DNA of 64,000 nucleotides from Nocardioides sp. zg-1230 (GTDB lineage Bacteria > Actinomycetota > Actinomycetes > Propionibacteriales > Nocardioidaceae): assembly GCF_013155335.1 (NCBI RefSeq), contig NZ_JABJQZ010000001.1:930001-994000 (forward strand), read 5' to 3'. Shown piece after piece: positions 1 through 7,668 of this stretch (its first letter is position 1; each line of letters opens with the position of its first letter). The position numbers were made by a program, and so were the translations under genes. The notes below the pieces were generated by a model that searched no databases, was not told the DNA's origin, and saw only the letters and a list, made by a program, of their open reading frames with translations.

Positions 1-134
1 GACGTGGGTCGTGCGCCGCGGTCGCCCGAAGGCAACCGGGGAAGATTACCAGCGCACCGCCGCCCGGCCGGAATCGTCGTACGCCGCCTGTGGAGGAGCC
101 TCCGAGCGGCTCCCGGGCGGGCTAGCGTCGAGGG

Positions 135-1076
135 GTGCGCGCGACCACCTCCTCGCGGACGCCACGCACCTCCACGGTGGTGGCCGGCCGCTACCGGCTG
201 CTGGACCAGGTGGGCTCCGGCGGGATGGGCTCGGTCTGGCGCGCGCACGACCTGCGCACCGGGGACGACGTCGCGCTCAAGGTCCTCGGGCGGCACGGTT
301 CGGCGCTGCTGGCCAGGTTCGTCCGGGAGCAGGCCGTCCGGGTGCGGCACCCGCACGTCGTGGCGCCGCACGGCTGGGCCGCCGAGGACGACCTGGTCGT
401 GCTGGCGATGGAGCTCGTCGCCGGTGGGTCGGTCGCCGACCTGCTGCGCGAGCACGGCCCGCTCGACTCGGGCACCTGCGCCCTGCTCGTCGAGCAGCTG
501 CTGCTCGGCCTCGCGGCCGTCCACGCGGCCGGGCTGGTGCACCGCGACGTCAAGCCGGCCAACCTCCTCCTCGAGGCCACGGGGGACGGGCCGCCCCACC
601 TGCGCCTCGGCGACTTCGGGGTCGCCGCGCCGGTCGCGGACCGCCGCTTCACGACGGTGCCCGGCGCCATCGGCACCGACGGCTACATGGCCCCCGAGCA
701 GGCCCGGGGAGCGCCCCCGGAGCCGACCCAGGACCTCTACTCGGTGGGACGCGTGGCGCTCGAGCTCGTCACCGGCGAGCCGCCCGCCCGGCAGTGCGGT
801 ATCCCCTCGCACCCGCTGCGACCGCTCCTCGAGCGGCTCCTGGTGGCCGACCCCGAGCAGCGCCTCGCAACGGCCGACGCGGCGCTGCGCCTCCTGCGCC
901 GACTGCCGGTGCCCGAGCCCGCCGGACCGCCGGTGCCCGACCGGCTGGGACCGCCACCGGGACGACGTACGACGTCGCGGGCGCGCGCGGTCGACTGGGT
1001 CGGCTGGACCGCGGTGGCGACCCTTGCGGGCGTGGTCGTCGGATGTCTGTGGGTCCTCCTAGGGTGGACTTCATGA
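135..1076 (+). CDS. Membrane-tethered serine/threonine protein kinase (Hanks type)
   Basis: This 313-residue protein is a small Ser/Thr kinase that phosphorylates proteins at the cytoplasmic face of the membrane. The Gly loop GSGGMGSV is at residues 27-34, the ATP lysine in ALK at 49, HRDVKPANLL at 136-145, DFG at 160-162 and APEQ at 186-189, so the active site looks complete. A single hydrophobic segment (about 289-309) lies at the extreme C-terminus, leaving no extracellular sensor; the kinase is probably tail-anchored. The GTG start is favoured because TAGCGT (123-128) ends six bases upstream, a leaderless arrangement. The last four bases (ATGA) overlap the endonuclease IV gene. The substrate is unknown. 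Confidence 0.88.
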   Translation: MRATTSSRTPRTSTVVAGRYRLLDQVGSGGMGSVWRAHDLRTGDDVALKVLGRHGSALLARFVREQAVRVRHPHVVAPHGWAAEDDLVVLAMELVAGGSVADLLREHGPLDSGTCALLVEQLLLGLAAVHAAGLVHRDVKPANLLLEATGDGPPHLRLGDFGVAAPVADRRFTTVPGAIGTDGYMAPEQARGAPPEPTQDLYSVGRVALELVTGEPPARQCGIPSHPLRPLLERLLVADPEQRLATADAALRLLRRLPVPEPAGPPVPDRLGPPPGRRTTSRARAVDWVGWTAVATLAGVVVGCLWVLLGWTS

Positions 1077-1873
1077 GCAGCTCCCCCGCCATCGGCGCCC
1101 ACGTCGAGCAGACCGACCCGATCGCCGAGGCGCTCGCACGCGACACGACGCTCGTGCAGTTCTTCCTCGGCGACCCCCAGGGCTACAAGGGCCCGGAGGT
1201 CCGTTTCGCGGGTGGCGCAGAGGGGCTGCGCGCCGCGGCCGAGGACGCCGGCGTCGACCTCTACGTCCACGCCCCCTACGTCGTCAACGTCGCCACGACC
1301 AACAACCGCATCCGGATCCCGAGCCGCAAGCTGCTGCAGCAGCACATGGACGCCGCGGCCTCGATCGGCGCCAAGGGGCTCATCGTCCACGGCGGCCACG
1401 TCAACAAGAGCGACGACCCTGCCGTCGGCTTCGACAACTGGCGCAAGGCGATCGAGGCGACCGACATCAAGGTCCCCCTGCTCATCGAGAACACCGCCGG
1501 GGGCGACAACGCCATGGCTCGCCACCTCGACCGCATCGCCGGGGTGTGGGACGCGATCTCCTCGGCGGAGGGCGCCGACGATGTCGGGTTCTGCCTCGAC
1601 ACGTGCCACGCCTGGGCGGGAGGCATCGAGCTCGGCGACGCGGTCGAGAAGGTCCGCGGCATCACCGGACGCATCGACCTCGTCCACGCCAACGACTCGC
1701 GCGACACGTTCGGCTCGGGCGCCGACCGCCACGCGAACTTCGGGCAGGGCCACCTGCCGGCCGACGAGTTCGCGGGTGTGGTGCGCGAGGCCGGGGCTCC
1801 GGTGATCTGTGAGACGCCGGGCGGTGCCGCGGAGCACCAGGCCGACTTCGCCTGGCTCCGCGAGCACCTCTGA
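1073..1873 (+). CDS. nfo: Deoxyribonuclease IV (AP endonuclease)
   Basis: Endonuclease IV cleaves DNA 5' to abasic sites in base-excision repair, using a cluster of zinc ions in a TIM barrel. The 266-residue sequence carries the metal-ligand segments in family order: HAPYVVN, IVHGGHVN, IENTAGG, CLDTCHAW, LVHANDS, a GSGADRHANFGQG segment, and ICETPGG near the C-terminus. The ATG overlaps the kinase stop by four bases, so the genes are translationally coupled. TAGGGT at 1060-1065, seven bases before the ATG, suggests a second, leaderless promoter inside the end of the kinase gene. The stop abuts the convergent sortase gene with no gap. A much longer upstream extension of this frame has kinase-shadow composition and is not credible. 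Confidence 0.95.
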   Translation: MSSSPAIGAHVEQTDPIAEALARDTTLVQFFLGDPQGYKGPEVRFAGGAEGLRAAAEDAGVDLYVHAPYVVNVATTNNRIRIPSRKLLQQHMDAAASIGAKGLIVHGGHVNKSDDPAVGFDNWRKAIEATDIKVPLLIENTAGGDNAMARHLDRIAGVWDAISSAEGADDVGFCLDTCHAWAGGIELGDAVEKVRGITGRIDLVHANDSRDTFGSGADRHANFGQGHLPADEFAGVVREAGAPVICETPGGAAEHQADFAWLREHL

Positions 1874-2575
1874 TCAGCGGATGGGGCTCGCGGTGACCAC
1901 CACGTTGCTGCGGTAGCCGGTGCCGTCCCAGTCCTCGCAGGTGATGAGGACGAGTCGGGGCGCGCCGGTCGGGCCGAAGATCTTGCCACTGCGCCGGGCC
2001 AGCTCGTCACGGCTCAGCACCGCGACCGTGCCGATGCGGTAGGCGAGCACCTCCGCACCCGAGCGCACCACCACCCGGTCACCGGGCGACAGCGTCTCGA
2101 GGTCGTCGAAGGCCCCACCGCCGGTGTGCACGGTGTGCCCGGTGACGACGGCGGCGCCTTCGCTCGAGCCGGGCCGCGCGCCGCCCGACCACCAGCCGAC
2201 CTCCTGCGGGTCCGGCGGCGGCGTCAGGACGCCGTCCACGGTGCGGATCGGGGTCACCGGCGCCTCGACCCCGAGGGCGGGTACGACGACCACCTCGGGT
2301 CGCACCCCGGGTGTCGCTGCCGGGGCCGGGGCCGGGACTGACGGCCCGGACTCCGGGGCGATGCTGGGTCCAGCCACGCGGATCGCGGGCGGTGGAGCCG
2401 CCTGCACCGCCGGGGCCGGGGAGGGCACTGTCGCGTCCATCCCCCCGCCCGCCAGGAACAGCCCACCCACGACGAGCGCGGGTGCGGCTGTCCCCAGCAG
2501 GAGTGCCGTCAGGCGACGACGGCGACGGGCCTCAGCCACGGACGTGGCGCCACCCGAGTCGGGCGAGCGCCCCAC
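1874..2575 (-). CDS. Class E/F-type sortase
   Basis: Sortases are membrane-anchored cysteine transpeptidases that join secreted proteins to the cell wall. This protein of 233 residues has a basic N-terminus, one signal-anchor helix (about 24-43), a Pro/Ala-rich linker, and a sortase domain with catalytic His147 (VTGHTVH), Cys213 (ITCEDWD) and Arg222. Its small size fits class E/F enzymes of actinobacteria. It overlaps the end of the upstream surface-protein gene by 44 bases, so that protein is its likely substrate. A GTG at 2539 overlaps the upstream stop by only eight bases and is an equally good start; it would give 221 residues with the same anchor. Confidence 0.9.
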   Translation of the reverse strand: MGRSPDSGGATSVAEARRRRRLTALLLGTAAPALVVGGLFLAGGGMDATVPSPAPAVQAAPPPAIRVAGPSIAPESGPSVPAPAPAATPGVRPEVVVVPALGVEAPVTPIRTVDGVLTPPPDPQEVGWWSGGARPGSSEGAAVVTGHTVHTGGGAFDDLETLSPGDRVVVRSGAEVLAYRIGTVAVLSRDELARRSGKIFGPTGAPRLVLITCEDWDGTGYRSNVVVTASPIR

Positions 2576-3863
2576 CGACGAGCACCATCAGGAGGCCGAG
2601 CATGACCTCCACCGGGCTGGGACCGACGGGCGTCGCCCCCGGAGCGCCGGCGTTGACCGCCGTCGGCAGCTGCTGCGACTGGGGCGACGAGGACGACGGG
2701 CTGGTCGTGCCCGCGTTGCCACCCGAGTTGTTGCCGCCGAACGCCTGGGCGCCCAACACCTCGGGCGACTCGGTGCCCTCGGCCTCCGGCTGCTCCGTCG
2801 CCGTGCTGGGAGCCACGGCAGGCGGGCTCGTCGGCGGCGACACCGGGGGCGTGACCGGCGGGTTGGTCGGCGGGTTCGTGGGCGGGTTCGTGGGCGGGTT
2901 GGTCGGCGGGTTGGTCGGCGGGTTGGTCGGCGGGTTCGTCGGCGGGTTCGTGGGCGGGTTCGTGGGCGGGTTGGTCGGCGGGTTCGTGGGCGGGTTCGTC
3001 GGCGGGTTCGTCGGCGGGGTCGTCGGCGCGCATCCCTCCACCCAGAAGACCTTGCTCTTGGTGTCGTTGCCCTTCGAACGAGGCGTGTGGATGGTGAGCT
3101 TCACGTGGTAGCCCTGCTTCGGGTGGGGCTGGCCGGTGAAGGACAGCGTGTACTGCTGGCGTCCGTCGAGGCCCGAGCTGGTTCCCGCCCCGGATGCGGG
3201 GTCGGCGCCCACGAAGACCTGCGACGGGCCGCTGACGGTCATGCCGACGCCCGTCGTCGGGGGGTGCTCGGCGAAGGAGACCGTCGAGATGATGTCGGCC
3301 CCCTGGTCGAACCCGTACCACTCCACCAAGAAGGTGCATCCGACGTGCGGGGTGTTGTTGGGGATGCCGTCAAAGTCGCCAAGGGGGGCGATCTTGACGG
3401 TGCCGTTGTTCCCGGCCGGATCGCCGGAACCGCCGTTTCCGCCGGGGTTGCCCTGACCGCCACCGCCACCGCCGCTGCCGCCGGGGTTGCCACCGCTCCC
3501 GTTGCCACCACCGCCGGAGTTGTCGCCGTTGCCACCAGGGTTGCCCTGACCGCCACCGTTACCACCGCCACCGGGGTTCCCTGAGCTGCCGCCGGGGTTG
3601 CCCTGGCCGCCGCCGTTGCCTGCGTCGCCCGGGTTGGCGGCGGGGGGACCCGCCGGCTGCGTCCCGGCGGGGGCCGGGGTGGTCGGGGTGGTCGGGGGCG
3701 CCTGCTGTCCCTGTCCCTGTCCCTGTCCTTGTCCTTGTCCGTTGCCGTTGCCCGGGTCGGCATTCGCGGCGGGCACGGCTGTCAGTGCCATGGCGCCCAG
3801 GCACAGCGCGGAGGCGGCGAGCCCCAGTCGTGGCGCGAGGCGGTAGCGGTTGGTCGAGTTCAT
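2532..3863 (-). CDS. Secreted TNPP-repeat, Gly-rich surface protein (probable sortase substrate)
   Basis: The protein has 443 residues. A signal peptide (1-35, ending AANA) is followed by a Gln/Gly and Pro-rich stretch with many NPGG and GGGQGN words (about 40-150). Next comes a compact beta-type domain of about 120 residues with two cysteines (VGCTFLVEWYGF and VEGCAP). Thirteen perfect TNPP repeats follow, then a Ser/Ala/Pro stretch and a C-terminal hydrophobic helix with a short Arg/His tail. That is the layout of a wall-anchored protein whose repeats span the wall. No LPXTG is present. The segment LPTAVNAGAPGATPVG about 20 residues before the helix is the only candidate sorting signal. It is co-transcribed with the overlapping sortase gene. 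Function unknown; adhesion or sheath formation is possible. Confidence 0.82.
   Translation of the reverse strand: MNSTNRYRLAPRLGLAASALCLGAMALTAVPAANADPGNGNGQGQGQGQGQGQQAPPTTPTTPAPAGTQPAGPPAANPGDAGNGGGQGNPGGSSGNPGGGGNGGGQGNPGGNGDNSGGGGNGSGGNPGGSGGGGGGQGNPGGNGGSGDPAGNNGTVKIAPLGDFDGIPNNTPHVGCTFLVEWYGFDQGADIISTVSFAEHPPTTGVGMTVSGPSQVFVGADPASGAGTSSGLDGRQQYTLSFTGQPHPKQGYHVKLTIHTPRSKGNDTKSKVFWVEGCAPTTPPTNPPTNPPTNPPTNPPTNPPTNPPTNPPTNPPTNPPTNPPTNPPTNPPTNPPVTPPVSPPTSPPAVAPSTATEQPEAEGTESPEVLGAQAFGGNNSGGNAGTTSPSSSSPQSQQLPTAVNAGAPGATPVGPSPVEVMLGLLMVLVGGALARLGWRHVRG
2857..3024. repeat. 12-bp minisatellite coding TNPP
   Basis: There are thirteen tandem 12-base units on the + strand, GGCGGGTTsGTs (s = G or C), from 2857 to 3012. 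A fourteenth variant unit (GGCGGGGTCGTC, 3013-3024) encodes TTPP. The units vary only at two positions that are silent in the antisense coding frame, so the protein repeat is perfect although the DNA repeat is not. Copy number can be expected to change by slippage in whole codon multiples. Confidence 0.95.
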
Positions 3864-4185
3864 GTCGGTTGTCCCCCAGGGGTGAGTGCGGCGCGCGGTG
3901 CGCCGTCGATTGGCCGGGGAAGTGACGGCTTCGTCCCCACGAGCCGCTCTGCTCCCCTACTTGTGCAACGTCCCCGGGTACCCGCCTGCTACGGCCTGAT
4001 AGCGCATTGAGACCAACCTTGTGGGCGTCTTGACAGCTTCCTGATGGTCTCGGGGGAATCTCCGAACGAAGCCTCACCCGAGCGGGTGGAGGACCGCCGT
4101 CACGCACCACCACGGTCCGGCACGGGGCAGGAGGTCGCCGGCACGTGGCAACCAATCCCGGGCGTCCTGCGTCTGTATCGGTGGA
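3864..4185. other. Intergenic region with structured leader of the surface-protein gene
   Basis: I see no gene here. Reading leftward toward the surface-protein ATG, the first 120 bases can fold into nested hairpins. GGGGA/TCCCC (3953-3957 with 3916-3920) encloses CGGCT/AGCCG (3942-3946 with 3926-3930), and the loop carries a conserved-looking GGGGACGA. The palindrome CGGGTACCCG lies at 3975-3984, and GGGGGA just before the ATG is a ribosome-binding site. On the + strand TTGACA (4030-4035) resembles a -35 box but has no good -10 partner. The fold could be a riboswitch or a simple mRNA-stability structure; I recognise no known class. Confidence 0.4.
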
Positions 4186-4220
4186 GGGACCAGACACGTA
4201 CGGGGGTCGTGTCTGGTCCC
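4186..4220. promoter_or_regulatory. Perfect 12-bp inverted repeat before femX-like gene
   Basis: GGGACCAGACAC (4186-4197) and its exact complement GTGTCTGGTCCC (4209-4220) are separated by 11 bases. No T-tract follows. The apparent -10 of the next gene (TAGCCT, 4224-4229) starts three bases after the repeat, so it occupies the -35 region. That position suits a repressor or activator operator better than a terminator. Confidence 0.6.
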
Positions 4221-4236
4221 TTGTAGCCTTTCCGGG

Positions 4237-5373
4237 GTGACGACCCCCCTGACGCTGCGCCCGATCTCCAGCCAGCAGCACCACGACCTGATCGCGGGCC
4301 GGTCGTCCGCCAGCTTCCTCCAGACCCCGGGCTGGGCGAAGGTGAAGGCGGAGTGGCGTTCGGAGTCGCTGGGATGGTTCCGCGGAACCGAGCTCGTCGG
4401 TGCGGCCCTCGTCCTCTACCGCCAGCTGCCGAAGGTGCGGCGCTACCTCGCCTACCTCCCCGAGGGTCCGGTGATCGACTGGTCCGACGACGACCTCGGC
4501 TCGTGGCTGGCGCCGATGGTCGCGCACCTCAAACATGAGGGTGCCTTCGCCGTCCGGATGGGTCCGCCCGTCGTGACCCGCCGCTGGTCCGCCGAGCAGG
4601 TCAAGGCCGGCATCGCCGACGACTCCGTGCGCCGGCTGGGCGACGTACCTCCCCTCGAGCGCACCCAGGACGGAGCCCGCGTGGTCGCGCAGCTGCACGA
4701 GCTGGGGTGGCAGCAGCAGTCGGCCGAGGGTGGCTTCACCGCCGGGCAGCCGCAGTTCAACTTCCAGGTCCCGCTGGTCGACCAGGACGGTCGGCCGCGC
4801 AGCGAGGACGAGGTCCTCAAGGGCATGAACCAGCTGTGGCGCCGCAACATCAAGAAGGCCGACAAGGCCGGCGTCGAGGTCGCCCTGGGCGAGCGCACCG
4901 ACCTGAAGGCCTTCCACGACCTCTACGTCCACACCGCCGAGCGCGACCACTTCACCCCGCGCCCGCTGTCGTACTTCGAGACGATGTACGACGCGCTCGC
5001 CGCCGAGGACCCCGGCCGCATCCAGGTGTGGCTGGCCCGCCACGAGGGCGACCTGGTCGCGGCCACGATCGGGATCCGGGTCGGCACCCACGCCTGGTAC
5101 TCCTACGGCGCGTCCTCCACCGAGAAGCGCGAGGTCCGCGGCTCCAACGCGGTCCAGTGGGCGATGATGCGCCACGCCCTCGACGCCGGCGCCCACGTCT
5201 ACGACCTGCGCGGCATCACCGAGACCCTCGACTCCGACGACCCCCACGTCGGGCTCATCCAGTTCAAGGTGGGCACGGGCGGCGAGGCGGTCGAGTACGC
5301 CGGCGAGTGGGACCTCCCGGTCAACCGCGCCATCTACAAGGCGTTCCAGCTCTACCTGGCCCGGCGGGGGTGA
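4237..5373 (+). CDS. FemX/FemAB-like peptidoglycan interpeptide-bridge transferase
   Basis: FemABX enzymes transfer an amino acid from aminoacyl-tRNA to the stem peptide of lipid II, building peptidoglycan cross-bridges at the inner face of the membrane. The 378-residue protein contains two GNAT-like folds. Typical segments include SFLQTPGWAKVK near the N-terminus, WRRNIKKADKAGV in the coiled linker, and a C-terminal VYDLRG plus GLIQFKVGTGGE. The GTG start has TAGCCT seven bases upstream (leaderless) next to the inverted repeat at 4186-4220. An alanine-racemase homologue follows after seven bases, so the two form a cell-wall operon. The amino acid added cannot be read from the sequence. Confidence 0.88.
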   Translation: MTTPLTLRPISSQQHHDLIAGRSSASFLQTPGWAKVKAEWRSESLGWFRGTELVGAALVLYRQLPKVRRYLAYLPEGPVIDWSDDDLGSWLAPMVAHLKHEGAFAVRMGPPVVTRRWSAEQVKAGIADDSVRRLGDVPPLERTQDGARVVAQLHELGWQQQSAEGGFTAGQPQFNFQVPLVDQDGRPRSEDEVLKGMNQLWRRNIKKADKAGVEVALGERTDLKAFHDLYVHTAERDHFTPRPLSYFETMYDALAAEDPGRIQVWLARHEGDLVAATIGIRVGTHAWYSYGASSTEKREVRGSNAVQWAMMRHALDAGAHVYDLRGITETLDSDDPHVGLIQFKVGTGGEAVEYAGEWDLPVNRAIYKAFQLYLARRG

Positions 5374-5380
5374 CCATCCG

Positions 5381-6469
5381 ATGAGCCTCGTGCTGAGGGT
5401 CGACGGGGAGCGGTGGCGCTCCCACCTGCTGCGGACGGTCCGCACCCACCCGAGCATCGTGCCCGTCGCGAAGGGCAACGGCTACGGGATGTCGGTGGGT
5501 CGCCTCGCGCGGCGCGCGCAGTGGCTGGCCGACCACGCCGACGACACCGGAGCGCCCGTCGACACCGTCGCGGTCGGCACGTACGACGAGGTACCCGAGG
5601 CCGCGAGCCGCTACTCGGGCGACCTCCTCGTGCTCACGCCGTGGCGTCCGTTCGGGGCGGCGCTCGACCTCGACCCCAAGCTCTCCTCCCGCGTCGTGCA
5701 CACCGTCAGCCGGCCCGAGGACCTGGTCGCGCTGCGCGAGCGCGACCCCGACGCCCGGTTCGTGCTGGAGCAGCTGACCTCCATGCTCCGCCACGGGATG
5801 ACACGTCGCGGCCTGGCCGCCGCGGCTGCCACGCTCGGTCCGGGACGCAGCGACCGGCGCGGACTGTGCGGCGTCGCCCTGCACCTGCCGCTCAACACCA
5901 CGTCCCACCTGGGCGAGGTGACGCGGCTCATCAACGACGTCGTGGCCTCCGGCCTGCCGACCCGCACGGTCTTCGTCTCCCACCTCACCGAGGCCGAGCT
6001 CGACCGGCTGGCGACGACCTACCCCGACTTCACGATCCGTCCCCGCATCGGCACCGACCTCTGGCTCGGCGACCGGGGCGCCCTCTCGGTGACCGCGACG
6101 GTCCTCGACGTCCACGAGGTCGACCGCGGCGACACCTTCGGCTACCGCGGGCGAAGCGCTCCCAAGCACGGCCACATCGTCGTCGTGAGCGGTGGCACCG
6201 CCCACGGCATCGGCCTCGAGGCGCCGACCGGCGACCAGTCGCTCAAGGCACGCGCCGCGACGCTGGCACGCGGCGGCCTGGACGCCGTCGGCTTCGTCCG
6301 CTCGCCGTTCTCCATCGACGGCAAGCAGCGGCTCTTCGCCGAACCGCCCCACATGCAGGCGTCGATGCTGTTCGTCCCGTCAGGTGCGCGGGTCCCCTGC
6401 ATCGGCGAGGACATCGAGGTCCGGGTGCGGTTCACCGCGACCGACTTCGACCGCGTCGTCGTCGACTGA
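5381..6469 (+). CDS. Alanine racemase homologue lacking the second catalytic tyrosine
   Basis: The 362-residue protein has the PLP-binding barrel of alanine racemase, with the Schiff-base lysine in VAKGNGYG (Lys31). A C-terminal domain resembles Alr (segment VLDVHEVDRGDTFGY). Where Alr has GYADGY carrying the second catalytic base, this protein reads GGTAHGIG, with Thr273 in the Tyr position by my alignment by eye. It may be an amino-acid racemase of altered specificity, or a non-racemizing PLP protein. It follows the FemX-like gene by seven bases, so a role in preparing or checking the bridge or stem amino acid is an inference. Its last 90 bases overlap the convergent membrane-protein gene. 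Confidence 0.75.
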   Translation: MSLVLRVDGERWRSHLLRTVRTHPSIVPVAKGNGYGMSVGRLARRAQWLADHADDTGAPVDTVAVGTYDEVPEAASRYSGDLLVLTPWRPFGAALDLDPKLSSRVVHTVSRPEDLVALRERDPDARFVLEQLTSMLRHGMTRRGLAAAAATLGPGRSDRRGLCGVALHLPLNTTSHLGEVTRLINDVVASGLPTRTVFVSHLTEAELDRLATTYPDFTIRPRIGTDLWLGDRGALSVTATVLDVHEVDRGDTFGYRGRSAPKHGHIVVVSGGTAHGIGLEAPTGDQSLKARAATLARGGLDAVGFVRSPFSIDGKQRLFAEPPHMQASMLFVPSGARVPCIGEDIEVRVRFTATDFDRVVVD

Positions 6470-7660
6470 CGCGGCGCCGGCGTCGAGCAGCACGGCCGCA
6501 ACCAGCCAGACCAGCCCGCCCACCCGCAGCAGGACCGCGAGCCAGTAGGCGCGTACGTCGTCCGCGACGGTCGGCACGAGCGCCTGCCCGACGTACCACC
6601 CGGTGAGCACCCAGCTGAGCAGGTGCAGCGCCTGCCACACGAGCAGGTCGCGCCAGCGGCGTACGGCGATCGCGGCGAGCGGCAGCACCAGCAGGGCCGT
6701 CTCGGGAGGTGCCGACGGCGCCACCGCGAGCGCGGCCGCCACGAGGACGAGGCCGGCTCGGGCGCTGGTCAGCGGGCTGGGTCGCCCAGCGCGCCGAACG
6801 AGCCACCAGACGGCGCCCGCCGCCAGGGCCAGGACGAGCACCTGGACGACCGTGCGCGTCGTGGCGGACCCGCCGACGTCCGTGGTGCCCAGCAGGAACC
6901 AGATCGACCCGATGTCGGGAGTCTCCGCGGTCGCGCGCCCGGGGAGGGTGACGACGACGTAGGCGGCGGCCGCTGCGAGCAGCGCGTCGACCCGGTGGCG
7001 GAGGCGACCTCCGACGGCGACCACGCCCACGAAGGCGACGGCGACCGGCAGCGCGAAGGCCGCACCCACCCCGGCTCCGACGCCGGCGAGCCAGGCACGC
7101 CCCGTGGCCCAGCCCCACAGCAGCACGGCGAGACCGACGGCCGCCACCAGCTCCCACGACAGCCAGTGCACGAGGAGCACCGGGCCGAGCGCCCAGCCGG
7201 CGGCGGCCCAGGGCCGGCGCCGGTCGACGCGGACGAGCAGGGCGGTCGCGAGCAGCGCGAGCGCGGCGAGGAGGACGGCGAGGACGGCGGTCGTGGCGAC
7301 CGTCCCGGAGCCGGGCAGCCACTCGGCCACCCGTTCGAGCCAGCCGGCGACCCGGGGAGGAGCCCCCGCGTCCACAGACGTGCCGGCGAGGTCGGTCCAG
7401 CACAGCTCGGTGAAGGGCTGGTTCGGGTTGCTCCACCCCGACGGGACGCACGCCGTCTTGGTGACCATCCCCGCAGCCAGTGTCAGCGCGGTCGCGCCGA
7501 CCAGCACCCGACCGGCGTCCCACCAGCGGTGTCCCCGGGCGTGGTCGCCGAGCGGCCCGCCCACCATCTCCGACATCGCCGCGGCGACCGGGTCGGTGCG
7601 CGTCGGCGCGACGTGGTCGCCGATGGCGACCTCGGGCGCGGGGCGGTCGGCGCGGTCCAC
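6380..7660 (-). CDS. Polytopic membrane protein, DUF2029/GT87-like (Rv0051 type)
   Basis: This 426-residue protein has about ten hydrophobic helices and an N-terminal cytoplasmic stretch of about 50 residues. A conserved-looking loop after helix 1 contains two cysteines (TKTACVPSGW and FTELCWTDL). Its position directly downstream of the class A PBP gene matches Rv0051 in M. tuberculosis, a membrane protein of the polyprenol-dependent mannosyltransferase-like group, so an envelope glycosylation role is plausible but unproven. The GTG start lies eight bases after the PBP stop, so the genes are co-transcribed. The C-terminal 30 residues are antisense to the end of the alanine-racemase homologue and are Asp/Gly-rich. 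Confidence 0.75.
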   Translation of the reverse strand: MDRADRPAPEVAIGDHVAPTRTDPVAAAMSEMVGGPLGDHARGHRWWDAGRVLVGATALTLAAGMVTKTACVPSGWSNPNQPFTELCWTDLAGTSVDAGAPPRVAGWLERVAEWLPGSGTVATTAVLAVLLAALALLATALLVRVDRRRPWAAAGWALGPVLLVHWLSWELVAAVGLAVLLWGWATGRAWLAGVGAGVGAAFALPVAVAFVGVVAVGGRLRHRVDALLAAAAAYVVVTLPGRATAETPDIGSIWFLLGTTDVGGSATTRTVVQVLVLALAAGAVWWLVRRAGRPSPLTSARAGLVLVAAALAVAPSAPPETALLVLPLAAIAVRRWRDLLVWQALHLLSWVLTGWYVGQALVPTVADDVRAYWLAVLLRVGGLVWLVAAVLLDAGAASVDDDAVEVGRGEPHPDLDVLADAGDPRT

Positions 7661-7668
7661 CGCGGGAC

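Noticed and set aside
2857..3024. CRISPR or non-coding satellite
   Set aside because: The 12-base units code perfect TNPP on the minus strand and vary only at silent positions.
3864..3985. Known c-di-GMP or c-di-AMP riboswitch
   Set aside because: The folded leader lacks the conserved words of either class as I know them; kept only as an unassigned structured leader.
4044..4226. 60-codon frame before the FemX-like gene
   Set aside because: It overlaps the inverted repeat and the -10 box, has no ribosome-binding site and no recognisable sequence.
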